Notes: generated by a model not told the origin, from the letters alone. A DNA stretch of 64,000 bases from Psychrobacillus sp048572895 (GCF_048572895.1 NZ_CP183878.1:3472001-3536000); one strand, 5' to 3'; positions 25,008 to 34,632 are shown, counted from the stretch's first letter. Made by a program: numbers and translations.

Positions 25008-26171
25008 TTAATTTTTGTTAGGTACATAGCCTACTTTTTCCACAAGTGCTTGCCCCTGTTCTGATAAAATCCATTCTATCAATGGCTCCACATTCGGATT
25101 GTCCGTTCCAGCCGTTACAATATAGAATTCAGATGCTATTGGATAGATATCTGCTCGAATATTCTCTTTCGTCGGTGCCACTCCATTTATTTCTAACAAC
25201 TTGATCTGATCATTATCGACCATTTCTTTGGAATAAAACCTAAATGTAAAGCCAATTGCATTTTTATAATTTCTATACTGAGATACCTCACTTATGATTC
25301 CGTCCATTCCAGTAACGATATCCTCTGAAGGTGGCTTCATCATTGGCATTCCCTTCATAAGTGATTGAAGCGCAGATTGTGAGCCACTGTCTTCTGGTCG
25401 TTGGAAAGCTCGAATTGTATCATCCTTGCCCCCAAGCTGCTCCCAATTGGTCACCTTCCCCATATATATATCTGTTATTTGATCAACTGTAAGGTTATTA
25501 ACAGGATTTTTTTGATTGACGAAAAAGACAAATGCTTCTCGACCAATAGGTGTCATAGTAAGCTCCAATCCTTTTTGCTCTGCGGTTTTCTTTTGAGATG
25601 CCGAAGGAGCTGCAGCGAAAATCATGTCAACCTTTCCACTAAAGAGATTCTCATAAGCATACGGTGTTGTACTCACCATTACTTCACTATCGTAAGATGG
25701 ATACGATTTTTCAGGATACGTTGCTTCTGCAATTGCAGCGTATAATGGATACAGCGCAGTTGCACCATCCAATTTTGGTAGGTCTTCCGTAAGCTGAAGT
25801 GTCGCCTTCTCTTTTAACGTAGTAACTTTGCCAAATTGTGAAAATGGTTCATACTTACTTATATCCACTTCGGCATCTACAGTCGGTATTAAGTGAGTAT
25901 ATACATCTTTTAATGGCGCAATTGTACTTATTAATATTGCTGCTCCTGCGATACTTCCGAAGATAATTTTCCTTTTTTTTGTTTGAAAAAAATGAAGTAT
26001 ATTAAATACAATCAATAGATATAACACGATTCCGACAGTTATTAGTAATGCAATATAGTCGATCTTCCCCATGAGGAGCAGAAAAAACGCACCGAAACCT
26101 ACAAAGAACACCATTCCAATTAAAGCAAAAATAGAAAGTAATACCCCAGCAAATTTTGACTCTGCTTTCAT
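25008..26171 (-). CDS. Membrane-anchored PstS-like substrate-binding protein
   Basis: A 387-residue protein with three N-terminal transmembrane helices (about 8-33, 38-60, 68-86) followed by a PstS-like periplasmic-binding domain (about 100-387). Domain marks are LPKLDGATALYPLYAAIAEATYP, FAAAPSASQKKTAEQKGLELTMTPIGREAFVFFVN, DQITDIYMGKVTNWEQLGGKD and FQRPEDSGSQSALQSLM, as in phosphate-binding proteins. It has no lipobox and no transporter genes nearby, so it probably senses or presents a ligand instead of feeding a permease. GGGGGAATTGGG precedes the ATG. It forms a pair with the XRE regulator 17 bases upstream. Confidence 0.88.
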   Translation of the reverse strand: MKAESKFAGVLLSIFALIGMVFFVGFGAFFLLLMGKIDYIALLITVGIVLYLLIVFNILHFFQTKKRKIIFGSIAGAAILISTIAPLKDVYTHLIPTVDAEVDISKYEPFSQFGKVTTLKEKATLQLTEDLPKLDGATALYPLYAAIAEATYPEKSYPSYDSEVMVSTTPYAYENLFSGKVDMIFAAAPSASQKKTAEQKGLELTMTPIGREAFVFFVNQKNPVNNLTVDQITDIYMGKVTNWEQLGGKDDTIRAFQRPEDSGSQSALQSLMKGMPMMKPPSEDIVTGMDGIISEVSQYRNYKNAIGFTFRFYSKEMVDNDQIKLLEINGVAPTKENIRADIYPIASEFYIVTAGTDNPNVEPLIEWILSEQGQALVEKVGYVPNKN

Positions 26172-26188
26172 CCCAATTCCCCCAGTTG

Positions 26189-26650
26189 TTATTCAGTTTT
26201 GAATAGTTCATTTAGCCGGATAGCCGTTTCCTCTTCATCAAACGAACTAAACCAACGATAATTTTTGTCATCTAAAATTCGATAATGCTGACTGATGATA
26301 TTTTGCTGCATTCGGAAATTCCCCTTTGAATTTATTTCCTTCCACCATACACGACCACCCATCGATTTGTCCTTTGGTCGATTAATGCCATCATGTGCAA
26401 TTGTTTCGATTACTTCTAATGGCTCATCTCCTAACACAGACTGCAATATTTCACTATCACGAAACAATGCACAAACCGCGATTACACTTGTCCACCCTGC
26501 TAGCACTCTTTCTTTTTCTATTTGGACAAGCGTTTTCTTCGAGATTCCCATAATACTTGCCATTTTATCCTGTGAATAGCCTTTTTCAAGTCGAATCATT
26601 CGGATCCTCAAAGAAATAAGCTGAATTACATATTCTTTGTCCATTGCCAT
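26189..26650 (-). CDS. XRE family transcriptional regulator
   Basis: A 153-residue protein. A Cro/CI helix-turn-helix is at about 12-66 (IRLEKGYSQDKMASIMGISKKTLVQIEKER). The C-terminal 70 residues (VWWKEINSKGNFRMQQNIISQHYRIL, then WFSSFDEEETAIRLNELF) are a separate domain I do not recognise. AAAGGGG precedes the ATG. A perfect 26-base palindrome lies 31 bases upstream, well placed for autoregulation. It is in one unit with the membrane-anchored PstS-like gene, 17 bases downstream. Confidence 0.88.
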   Translation of the reverse strand: MAMDKEYVIQLISLRIRMIRLEKGYSQDKMASIMGISKKTLVQIEKERVLAGWTSVIAVCALFRDSEILQSVLGDEPLEVIETIAHDGINRPKDKSMGGRVWWKEINSKGNFRMQQNIISQHYRILDDKNYRWFSSFDEEETAIRLNELFKTE

Positions 26651-26681
26651 ACACTACCCCTTTAAAAATGAATTTTCGTTC

Positions 26682-26707
26682 CAATTAGTGTAATTTTACA
26701 CTAATTG
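26682..26707. promoter_or_regulatory. 26-base perfect palindrome, likely operator
   Basis: Arms CAATTAGTGTAA and TTACACTAATTG around a 2-base centre (TT). It sits between the XRE gene and the divergent M28 peptidase gene, about 30 bases before the former and 142 before the latter. A further half-site-like GTGTAA follows at 26708-26713. Symmetry and place suit the dimeric XRE regulator. Confidence 0.7.
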
Positions 26708-26849
26708 TGTAAATCGAACAATACATTTTGTGTTTTTTCTTTTATTTATAGGGAATAAAGTGAATTAGAATATTAAAAAGTATTGATATTAAGCGATTAT
26801 TGTCGTTTAATTATCTAGTTGTAAAAAAAATTGTAAAGGACTGTGATAC

Positions 26850-28982
26850 ATGAACAAGATTATGGGAGGATTAGCAGCAACATTGTTAATCACTTTAACA
26901 TTAGGAGCTTGTACTCCTAAAGAAGAGGCTGTGCCTGAGAAGAAATTGATCGACGGAAATGAAAAATATCTATCCGCTGTGGATGTCGATTATGCTTTTG
27001 AGTTCACGAAGAGCCTAGAAGAATTTAAAACGAATGAAAAGCTTGGTTATCGAACTGCTGGATCAGGGGCAGAGCTGAAGACTGGGGAAAAAATTGCTGA
27101 AGAAATGAAGAAAATTGGACTTACTGAAGTGACAAAGGACGAGTTCACCTTAGACACATGGGAATTTGAAAAAGCTGACCTAACGTTCGTGGATGAAAAC
27201 GGCGAAGAGCATCTGGCTGTTTTAGGGGCTTACCAAGTAAATTTCGATACGGATGGTGTGAAGGATCTTGAAATTGTCTACGGTGGTAAAGGGACTGCTG
27301 ATGATTTAGCAAATCTCGATGTCGAAGGTAAGCTAGTTTTAGTTGACATAAATCAACGTGAGGAGTGGTGGATTAACTACCCTGCTTATCAAGCACATTT
27401 AAAAGGAGCCGCTGCAGTAATCGCAGTTCAGGAAGCTGGATATGCGGAAACGGATGAAGATGCGCTTAATGCTCAGGATGTCTGTGGACCAGATGATGCT
27501 CCTGCCTTTTCTATGTCTCAAACAGATGCAAATCAACTGAAGAAAGCTTTAGAATCTAGTGAGAATGGTACGATGACTGTAAAATTCGATGCTAAATCTA
27601 CTGTAAAAATGGATGGAAAGTCGTATAACTATTACGGAAAAATTATCGGTAAAGACCCAGAGTCATATATCATTTTGTCTGCTCACTACGATTCTTACTT
27701 CACAGGATTCCAGGATGACCATGCAGCTATCGGATTAATGATGGGTGTAGCTAAAGGTCTAGTAGACAGTGGGTATCAACCAGAAAAAACTATTATTTTC
27801 AATGCACTTGCTGCGGAGGAATGGGGAGTTTCTAACTCTCGCTATGACTGGTCAACCGGTGCGTACAATCAGATATTCAATATCCACCCTGAATGGGTTG
27901 GAAAAGCATTTGCTAATATGAACTTTGAGCTTCCAGCCTATGAGCATACAACGCAAGATGAAATACGTTCTGTCTACGAATTGGATAATTATTTAACGGA
28001 ATTCGCAAAAAATGTACCGAGCGTGGATGGTGTCTATAACGATGGCATTTCCGTCGTTTCTCCGCTACGCACATGGTCAGATGATTTCTCATTTGGTATT
28101 GCTGGTGTGCCAGCCCTTCGCAACGATTTCCAAGACAGTGATTTCATGCGTACTCATTATCATTCACAATTTGATAACGAGGACACATATAATGCGGAAG
28201 CATTTAAATTCCATTTGAATCTATACGGATTACTTTCCATGCATTACGATCAAACAGCAGTCGTTCCATTAGATTTCACAACACGTTTGACGGAAATGAA
28301 AAAAGTAATTGACGCTGATGCATATGGACAAGCCTATGTTTCTTCCGAACAATTAGTTGCAGAGATTGACAAAGCAATTGCTCTTGCAGAAGAAGTAAAT
28401 ACAAAGGTTGCAAAAGTAAATGACGAATATCTTGCTGCTTTAACTGAGGAAGATACAGAAGCAGCACATAAATTATATGAAGATAGCCGTGAATTGAATA
28501 GCGGTCTCCTCGCTGCTTTCAAATATGCTGAGGACCAATTCGTTCGCTTAACATGGGAGGATGTACAAATATTCCCACACGAGCATTCACAACACAATAT
28601 TACCAACCTTGCACTAGCTATTGATGCTTTAAATGAAGGCGATATAACTACTGCGATTGATGAATATCTATGGGCTATCGATAACAATTGGTACGCATAC
28701 GATTTTGATAAAGAAGTATTCGATTATTTCACAGACTATGTGCTAGAAGCTCCTAAGGAAAAACTTATGTGGGGTGAAGGCAGAATTGTCGGTCATGAAG
28801 ACTTATTCGATCCAATAAACTCATTGATCGAAAAAAGTGAACAAGAAGGTGCTGATGTATCCGCTGAACTAGCGACTCTAAACGAAGCACTTGAAAGACA
28901 AAAAGCATTACTGCAAACAACTACAGATGAAGAAACAATCGCTGTACAAGAGCTTGGTAAACAACTAGAAGCATTAAAATAA
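26850..28982 (+). CDS. M28 family metallopeptidase lipoprotein with PA domain
   Basis: A 710-residue secreted lipoprotein: signal with lipobox LGAC, Cys 21. Residues about 50-120 lead into a protease-associated insert (about 130-250), and the M28 zinc domain spans about 255-470: H279 (LSAHYDSYF), D289-D290 (FQDDHAAIG), E323-E324 (AAEEWG) and H436/H438 (THYHSQFDNED) are the likely metal ligands and base. A helical region of some 240 residues follows, ending in a coiled coil; this tail is longer than in simple aminopeptidases. It would trim peptides outside the cell. Start AGGACTGTGATACATG has a moderate ribosome site. A terminator follows. Confidence 0.9.
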   Translation: MNKIMGGLAATLLITLTLGACTPKEEAVPEKKLIDGNEKYLSAVDVDYAFEFTKSLEEFKTNEKLGYRTAGSGAELKTGEKIAEEMKKIGLTEVTKDEFTLDTWEFEKADLTFVDENGEEHLAVLGAYQVNFDTDGVKDLEIVYGGKGTADDLANLDVEGKLVLVDINQREEWWINYPAYQAHLKGAAAVIAVQEAGYAETDEDALNAQDVCGPDDAPAFSMSQTDANQLKKALESSENGTMTVKFDAKSTVKMDGKSYNYYGKIIGKDPESYIILSAHYDSYFTGFQDDHAAIGLMMGVAKGLVDSGYQPEKTIIFNALAAEEWGVSNSRYDWSTGAYNQIFNIHPEWVGKAFANMNFELPAYEHTTQDEIRSVYELDNYLTEFAKNVPSVDGVYNDGISVVSPLRTWSDDFSFGIAGVPALRNDFQDSDFMRTHYHSQFDNEDTYNAEAFKFHLNLYGLLSMHYDQTAVVPLDFTTRLTEMKKVIDADAYGQAYVSSEQLVAEIDKAIALAEEVNTKVAKVNDEYLAALTEEDTEAAHKLYEDSRELNSGLLAAFKYAEDQFVRLTWEDVQIFPHEHSQHNITNLALAIDALNEGDITTAIDEYLWAIDNNWYAYDFDKEVFDYFTDYVLEAPKEKLMWGEGRIVGHEDLFDPINSLIEKSEQEGADVSAELATLNEALERQKALLQTTTDEETIAVQELGKQLEALK

Positions 28983-28989
28983 AATAGAA

Positions 28990-29030
28990 AAAGGCTATCT
29001 GAGTGTTATAAACTCGGATAGTCTTTCTTT
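28990..29030 (+). terminator. Terminator of the M28 peptidase gene
   Basis: Arms AAAGGCTATCTGAGT and ACTCGGATAGTCTTT (15 bp with wobbles), 7-base loop, then TCTTT. It also faces the end of the convergent dehydrogenase gene at 29041. Confidence 0.85.
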
Positions 29031-29040
29031 GTCTATATAT

Positions 29041-30000
29041 TTAATTTAAGGAACGAATTACTTGTCCATCCAAGTACCCTTCAATATCTTCTATTGCTTC
29101 ACGGAAATACGTCGTGTAGTTTTTTCCTGTTACATATCCTAAATGTGGAGTGGCTAATACGTTAGGCAATGTTCGGAATGGATGGTTCGTTGGTAGCGGC
29201 TCGATATCGAATACATCTAATCCGGCTCCAGCAATCCAGTTTTCATGAAGCGCTTTTAGGAGTGCCTGTTGGTCAACTATGCCCGATCGAGAGGTATTAA
29301 CTAAATAAGCTGAGCCTTTCATGTGTTGTAAGTCCTTTTCACTTATAAGCCCTCTAGTTCTATCGCTTAGCACTAGATGAATGGTGACGTAATCACTCGT
29401 CTTTAACAACTCTTCTTTCGAACTCGCCAACTGAACACCTAGCTTATCTGTCTGCTCCTTCGTTAAGTTTTGACTCCAAGCAATAACATCCATCCCAAAA
29501 GCTTTCGCTATAGTTGCCATTCGACCGCCTATTTTTCCTAGCCCAAGAATACCTAGACGCTTCCCATATAAATCCGTCCCAATCGTACTCTGCCATAACC
29601 CATTATTACGAAGGCTATCGTTTTCTTTCCTTATTTGACGTGCTAAGTTTAGTATTAAAGCCCAAGTTAACTCTGTGGGTGGCTCTGAAGAACTCGCAGT
29701 CCCACAAACAGCGACCCCATGAGCAGATGCAGCCACAAGGTCAATCGATGCATTTCTCATTCCAGAAGTAATCAGCAATTTAAGCTTCGGTAGCTTTTCA
29801 AAAAGAGTTACTCCAAAAGGTGTACGCTCTCGCATAACAATTACTATCTCCGCATCACGAATGGATTCTACTAGTTCATTTTCATCATTAAAGTGCTGAG
29901 AAAACGATACAATCTCGACCTTCTTTGTAATAGCTGACCAGTCTGCAATTTTTAAGGCAACTTGCTGGTAATCATCTAAAATAGCACAGCGTATCCTCAT
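29041..30000 (-). CDS. D-isomer 2-hydroxyacid dehydrogenase family protein
   Basis: A 319-residue NAD(P)-dependent dehydrogenase. The nucleotide-binding GLGKIG is at 153-158; catalytic residues are R238 (NTSRSGIVD), E267 (FDIEPLP) and H286 (ATPHLGY). These enzymes reduce 2-keto acids such as glyoxylate, hydroxypyruvate or phosphohydroxypyruvate; the exact substrate cannot be told. AGGAGG precedes the ATG. The gene follows the TauE/SafE-like gene by 13 bases, suggesting one transcript in which the carrier exports or imports an organic or sulphur-containing anion related to the enzyme; this is speculative. Confidence 0.9.
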   Translation of the reverse strand: MRIRCAILDDYQQVALKIADWSAITKKVEIVSFSQHFNDENELVESIRDAEIVIVMRERTPFGVTLFEKLPKLKLLITSGMRNASIDLVAASAHGVAVCGTASSSEPPTELTWALILNLARQIRKENDSLRNNGLWQSTIGTDLYGKRLGILGLGKIGGRMATIAKAFGMDVIAWSQNLTKEQTDKLGVQLASSKEELLKTSDYVTIHLVLSDRTRGLISEKDLQHMKGSAYLVNTSRSGIVDQQALLKALHENWIAGAGLDVFDIEPLPTNHPFRTLPNVLATPHLGYVTGKNYTTYFREAIEDIEGYLDGQVIRSLN

Positions 30001-30013
30001 ACTAACTCCTCCT

Positions 30014-30748
30014 TTATTTCAAATAGTCCACTACAATTTGCACTATAAGTAATATGGTAACCACTCGTAATAATGGCTTAATATGCTGCGCTTTTAATTT
30101 CCTTGCTAGGCGAAGTCCAAGCTGAGCACCTATTATTGCACCTAGCATTAATGCAAGTGTAACTGGCCACAATATTTTACCAGTAGAAATATAAGTAATT
30201 GATGCACCAAAGCAGCTAGAAAATACACCAATTCGAGCAAGTCCCACAGCCCGTATATATGCAATTTTTTCACTTGCGTACAAGTACAGTGCTAGAGTAC
30301 TGCTCCCTGGACCAAACATGCCGTCGTACATTCCAATCCCTAGTAATGCTGGCGCTGTTTTTTTATTTAGCTTGAAGGTTTCAGTTCCAGCAAAATTCCC
30401 TTTTCCCATAAAGGAGGTAACAAAGGCGAAGCTCAATAAAATAATAGCAATTATCATTAGTACCTCTCCACTTAGAAAAGATGCAATGAGCCCTCCTATT
30501 ATTCCTCCTCCTAAACAAAATACCAATACCGAGATTGCCTCTTTACCGGTTACCTCTTTTTTTGTGAAGATCACTAGGAAACTCGAAAGCGAGCTAACTG
30601 TATTAGATACTTTATTTGCCCCTATGGCAGAGTGCACTGGCAACCCCATTAATAGCATCATCGGCAGGCTTATAAGCCCCCCACCTCCAACTAAGGTACC
30701 AACTACATTCCCCACAATTCCTATAATGAAAAATATTAAAAACTCCAT
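30014..30748 (-). CDS. TauE/SafE family anion exporter
   Basis: A 244-residue membrane protein with about eight hydrophobic segments. It begins with the family pattern GIVGNVVGTLVGGGGLISLPMMLLMGLPVHSAIGANKVSNTVSS. Members move sulphite, sulphoacetate or other organic anions. GAAGG precedes the ATG. It heads a unit with the hydroxyacid dehydrogenase. Confidence 0.9.
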   Translation of the reverse strand: MEFLIFFIIGIVGNVVGTLVGGGGLISLPMMLLMGLPVHSAIGANKVSNTVSSLSSFLVIFTKKEVTGKEAISVLVFCLGGGIIGGLIASFLSGEVLMIIAIILLSFAFVTSFMGKGNFAGTETFKLNKKTAPALLGIGMYDGMFGPGSSTLALYLYASEKIAYIRAVGLARIGVFSSCFGASITYISTGKILWPVTLALMLGAIIGAQLGLRLARKLKAQHIKPLLRVVTILLIVQIVVDYLK

Positions 30749-30983
30749 ATAAATGCCTTCTTTCTATTCATTTAGCATACCTCGGCTCCTATCATTAGTA
30801 AATTCGATAGTTATTATCGTTTTCCATATGAAAAACTTATCATATTTGAAAGGATTATTTGTCCTCATAAGGGAAGAAGTAAAAATCTGTGAAAGTAATG
30901 AAAGTGAAACTGGCAAGGTCGAGCAATCGATATCAGGATTTGGGCGAGTTTCACCCCCCTATCATTGATCGTTTCTAAAAATA

Positions 30984-31010
30984 AATCCTCCTTTTCAGGA
31001 GGATTATATT
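30984..31010 (-). terminator. Terminator at the end of the GNAT gene
   Basis: Arms AATCCTCC and GGAGGATT with a 6-base loop; on the minus strand a T-rich stretch (TTTATTTTTAG) follows. The first arm overlaps the stop codon of the GNAT gene. Confidence 0.75.
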
Positions 31011-31984
31011 TTTCTTTTGTATTTTAATGAAACCGCATTATCTTCCGCTTCGTTTTCATAAGCCTGTAATTCATATTGAAAAGTAAATTCCCGCGCTTCA
31101 TAAAACGGTATACCCATTTGATTTCCTTTTGTGACAGAAACCCATTGTTCATGTGCTTCGTACTCAGTGCGTTGTACATCTGTTAAATAATCAAGTAATT
31201 TCGTCCCAATACCTTGACCTCGTTTTGCTGGATGCAAATAAAGAACATAAACCTCAGCTACTCCATCTTCATCTACTCCACCACCGATTGCGCCGACAAT
31301 TTCATTATTCAACAATGCTACAAAATAGCCATTCCAATCTCTATTTGTATCTTTAATTTCCTTTGAAATCCTCTCCACAGTATAAAATTTCTCTATAACT
31401 CTTTCTATGTAATCATTTGAATATAAATTTCTATACGTATTCCATTGAGCAGCTACACAAACATCCACAATCCCTTGTTCATCACCAGATTGTGCTTTGC
31501 GAATCTCCATAATATCTAATGAAAGTGACATAGCAATTTGTGTACCAGATCTTCCATTAAACCGTCTAGCCTCATCGATAAAACCAGATTTTGCATATAC
31601 AGCCTGTGCCACTTTGTTTGCTTCATTCACTCCAAGTACAATTCTTTTTACATTTAGAAAGTGCTTAGCTACAAAGGCATGTAGTAGCTTCATAGACTTT
31701 TGCGCAATTCCCCTCCCCTGGTAAGCAGGATGTATAGAATATCCTCTAAGTAAAATACTCTCTGCCAAATCTGTATAATTGAATTTATCCTCGCCGGTAT
31801 CTAGCACGAAAAAGCCGGCAACTTGATCGTCTTCCGTTATAATAATAGAAGTATACGTTGCATTTGTTTGAGCTCTTCCTAGTAATTCTAATGGATGTCC
31901 AGTGAATGAAAGATGCTCTTCCGATAATGGATAATTCTCTAACGATTTACGATAACTGTCATTATAAATAGTAAGCCTAATCAT
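31004..31984 (-). CDS. Tandem GNAT N-acetyltransferase
   Basis: A 326-residue protein with two GNAT domains. The first (about 1-152) has RGYSIHPAYQGRGIAQKSMKLLH; the second (about 158-326) has VLYLHPAKRGQGIGTKLLDYL, both with the acetyl-CoA-binding R/QxxGxG/A loop. The acceptor is unknown. AAAAGGGG precedes the ATG. It faces away from the FAD monooxygenase gene. Confidence 0.88.
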   Translation of the reverse strand: MIRLTIYNDSYRKSLENYPLSEEHLSFTGHPLELLGRAQTNATYTSIIITEDDQVAGFFVLDTGEDKFNYTDLAESILLRGYSIHPAYQGRGIAQKSMKLLHAFVAKHFLNVKRIVLGVNEANKVAQAVYAKSGFIDEARRFNGRSGTQIAMSLSLDIMEIRKAQSGDEQGIVDVCVAAQWNTYRNLYSNDYIERVIEKFYTVERISKEIKDTNRDWNGYFVALLNNEIVGAIGGGVDEDGVAEVYVLYLHPAKRGQGIGTKLLDYLTDVQRTEYEAHEQWVSVTKGNQMGIPFYEAREFTFQYELQAYENEAEDNAVSLKYKRKI

Positions 31985-32034
31985 ATTCCACCCCTTTTAA
32001 ATTAGAATATCACAAGAGGAGGAGGTATTACCAA

Positions 32035-33177
32035 ATGAAAATAGCAATAATAGGTGGTGGTATCGGGGGACCCTGTGCTGCCGTTACTTTACAAAAACAA
32101 GGACTTTCTGTTCAAGTATTTGAGGCAAGCTCTACCTTTCAGCCAGTTGGTGCCGGTATTGGAATAGGATCTAACGCTTTGCAGGCACTGATGGAAATTG
32201 GTGTTGGAGAAGACGTAATCACGAATGGCCATGTACTTCATACACAGGTGTTTCAAGATCAATATGGGAAATCTTTAAATACGATTGATTTCACCGTTCT
32301 AAAAAAGCTTTATGGACAAGAAAATATTACTATTCATCGTGCTGATTTGCATAGATCTTTTCTTAAAGCACTTAAACCCAATACACTTCATTTCAATAAA
32401 AAATGCATATCTGTCGACCAAAACAATGCTCAAGTAACCATCCATTTTGATAACGATACTACAGTGACCGCCGACTTACTTATAGTCGCCGACGGTATCA
32501 ATTCATCTATCCGTCAACAGTTTGTTCCAGGTTCCATTCCTAGGTTCGCTGGCTATACATGCTGGAGAGGCATTACAGAAAACAAAGGAAGGGTCGATGA
32601 ATACACCTCCACCGAATTATGGTCTACTAAAGGACGATTTGGAATGGCTCCTATGAAAAACGGATTAGTATATTGGTTCGCTTGCATTAATACAACTGCA
32701 AGAAATTCACAATTTCAAAATCTCTCTTCTCAAGAAATCGGGGAATTATTTGACCATTTTCCGGAGGTTGTACAAGATATAATAACTACTACAAATCTTG
32801 AAGACATTCTTCTTCACGATATTTCTGATATTAAACCGCTACGTCAATTTGTTTTCGGGAGAGTTGTTCTATTAGGGGATGCCGCTCATGCTACTACCCC
32901 GAATATGGGACAAGGTGCAGGACAAGCAATTGAAGATGCCATTGTTCTGGGAAATGGCTTCAAACAATTTGAACATGTGGATAAGGTGTTAGCATTTTAC
33001 GAGGAAAAGCGAGTTACCCGCACTGCAAAAGTAATCCGCCTTTCTCGTCAAATAGGTGCAGCAGCCCAAATTCAATCCCAACCACTCGCTGCCACACGAG
33101 ATTTTTTATTCCCTTTTATCCCCTCAAAATTTTTAATGGGTCGATTGAAATTCTTATTTGACGTGAAATTAAAATAA
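32035..33177 (+). CDS. FAD-dependent aromatic monooxygenase
   Basis: A 380-residue flavoprotein of the PHBH-like group. The Rossmann GGGIGG is at 7-12, the second FAD motif GDAAHATTPNMGQGAGQ starts at 281, and DG (VADGINSSIR) around 150 completes the set. Similar proteins are YetM of B. subtilis and salicylate or 3-hydroxybenzoate hydroxylases, but the substrate cannot be named. AGGAGG precedes the ATG. It is monocistronic, with a terminator overlapping its stop codon. Confidence 0.9.
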   Translation: MKIAIIGGGIGGPCAAVTLQKQGLSVQVFEASSTFQPVGAGIGIGSNALQALMEIGVGEDVITNGHVLHTQVFQDQYGKSLNTIDFTVLKKLYGQENITIHRADLHRSFLKALKPNTLHFNKKCISVDQNNAQVTIHFDNDTTVTADLLIVADGINSSIRQQFVPGSIPRFAGYTCWRGITENKGRVDEYTSTELWSTKGRFGMAPMKNGLVYWFACINTTARNSQFQNLSSQEIGELFDHFPEVVQDIITTTNLEDILLHDISDIKPLRQFVFGRVVLLGDAAHATTPNMGQGAGQAIEDAIVLGNGFKQFEHVDKVLAFYEEKRVTRTAKVIRLSRQIGAAAQIQSQPLAATRDFLFPFIPSKFLMGRLKFLFDVKLK

Positions 33178-33208
33178 AGTGCCTTGCATATAGTGGGCAC
33201 TTTATTTT
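33171..33208. terminator. Bidirectional terminator between the monooxygenase and ABC operons
   Basis: Arms AAAATAAAGTGCC and GGCACTTTATTTT, a perfect 13-bp stem with a 12-base loop. The first arm includes the TAA stop of the monooxygenase gene and the structure also ends the convergent GntR/ABC operon. Confidence 0.9.
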
Positions 33209-33211
33209 TTA

Positions 33212-33904
33212 TTAATATATTTGCAGTCCTAATGGGTCCACAATTTCTATATGTTTCGGGACTTTTAAGTGAATATATGTGAAACCTCTTACCATTCTAA
33301 TTTCCTCATCAAGTAATGACTGTTTTAAAGAATACAATTCATTTGAAAACAATTCTAAATTAAGCTCTTGCCCGTGAGGCTCATGAATGACTAACTGATC
33401 TCCATTCCAGTCCAATTCATTAAGTGGAATTCTGTCCTCAATTTTTAGTCCATATACATTTATATGAGTTCTATATTCTATCCCTTCTACTTTAAGATCA
33501 GTAGAATCTATCCATTCCACTACCACTTTTGTTGAGTATGGATCATTTCCTTTATATTCGAGAGTTAATGTATTTCCACGCAATTCATGAGACCATTCTT
33601 CCTTAAGAAACTTCTGATTCAATTTATTTTCTTCTAGTTTAAGTAAAGATTTTTGAAAAGAATTATTTTCCGTTTGTAATTGTACTAACTCTTCAACTGA
33701 TAATTTTTCTAACATATTTTCTTTTGGTAAAAGTTCATATACAACACCTGAAGCGATTAGTATACCGACATAGACAGTTATAATAATTTTATTTAGACGT
33801 AAGTTCCCTTTATATTTTACTTTTTTCGTTAGATAAAGAACAATGATTATTCCGATGACTATAGGTATTAATCCAATAAATAGAATCAGCCATGTATTAC
33901 TCAT
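33212..33904 (-). CDS. Hypothetical membrane protein of the ABC operon
   Basis: A 230-residue protein with two N-terminal transmembrane helices (about 4-25 and 38-58) followed by a mostly beta-rich extracellular part. Not recognised. The ATG overlaps the permease stop (ATGA), so it is translationally coupled and probably an accessory part of the same exporter or sensor. It is the last gene of the operon. Confidence 0.8.
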   Translation of the reverse strand: MSNTWLILFIGLIPIVIGIIIVLYLTKKVKYKGNLRLNKIIITVYVGILIASGVVYELLPKENMLEKLSVEELVQLQTENNSFQKSLLKLEENKLNQKFLKEEWSHELRGNTLTLEYKGNDPYSTKVVVEWIDSTDLKVEGIEYRTHINVYGLKIEDRIPLNELDWNGDQLVIHEPHGQELNLELFSNELYSLKQSLLDEEIRMVRGFTYIHLKVPKHIEIVDPLGLQIY

Positions 33905-34632
33905 GCTCTAACCCCCAAACGATTTGAGATTGCAGTGGATGTCGCAAAGAGCAATATCGTTATGACGAAAATCTTTATAACAAGTATCAGTAATGAACCG
34001 TTCTCAACAAAAATAGATTCTGATATCCTAATCCAAATACCAGTTATTAACAACAGAACAATAATTACTAGTGCACCAAAGAACAGTAGCTTATGCTTTT
34101 GAAACAAAGTGCCAGCTATATATCCTATGGAGCTGAACATCCATAAAAGAATTATCATTGCTAGAATAGTTAGGAAAGAATTAATAGGATCCCCTAGTAT
34201 AGTAGTACCTTCTACAATTTCATTATTGCTATTGAAAGTTAAAAAGATACGCATTAGATAACCTGATAGGAAAGTAGTTACACCTGCAAAGCAACTAAAA
34301 ATTAATAGAACAATACAATTAGCAATACTACTGCTAAGACGAGTTGCCACAAACGAAAAGTCATCATATCGATACGCTTTAGTTGTAATTAGGTTTCCCA
34401 CTGAAATAGCTAGTAATGAAACAAAAAGAAAACCAATATCAATCGAGGATATATTGACACTAATAGAAGTATTATTAAGAGACGTTCCACTACCTCCTGC
34501 TTCGCCTGCGAAAAGTATCCCTAATATTTGTAAAATTATTAACGAATAAACTAATCCGTTATATGCATTGAGTTTAAACTTTACTTGTGCTTTTACAACA
34601 CTAGCTAAGCTACTATTACTTAAAAACATCAT
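33901..34632 (-). CDS. ABC exporter permease
   Basis: A 243-residue membrane protein with about six hydrophobic segments and no strong sequence signature; the position after a YtrB-like ATPase marks it as the permease. The frame could start at 34653, but AAAGGCGG precedes the ATG ATG at 34632, which leaves a 17-base overlap with the ATPase gene. Cargo unknown; the related YtrBCDEF system of B. subtilis is induced by cell-wall antibiotics. Confidence 0.82.
   Translation of the reverse strand: MMFLSNSSLASVVKAQVKFKLNAYNGLVYSLIILQILGILFAGEAGGSGTSLNNTSISVNISSIDIGFLFVSLLAISVGNLITTKAYRYDDFSFVATRLSSSIANCIVLLIFSCFAGVTTFLSGYLMRIFLTFNSNNEIVEGTTILGDPINSFLTILAMIILLWMFSSIGYIAGTLFQKHKLLFFGALVIIVLLLITGIWIRISESIFVENGSLLILVIKIFVITILLFATSTAISNRLGVRA

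Noticed and set aside
30753..30968. 71-codon frame upstream of the TauE/SafE gene
   Set aside because: No ribosome site, lies in the divergent promoter region, composition unlike a real protein.
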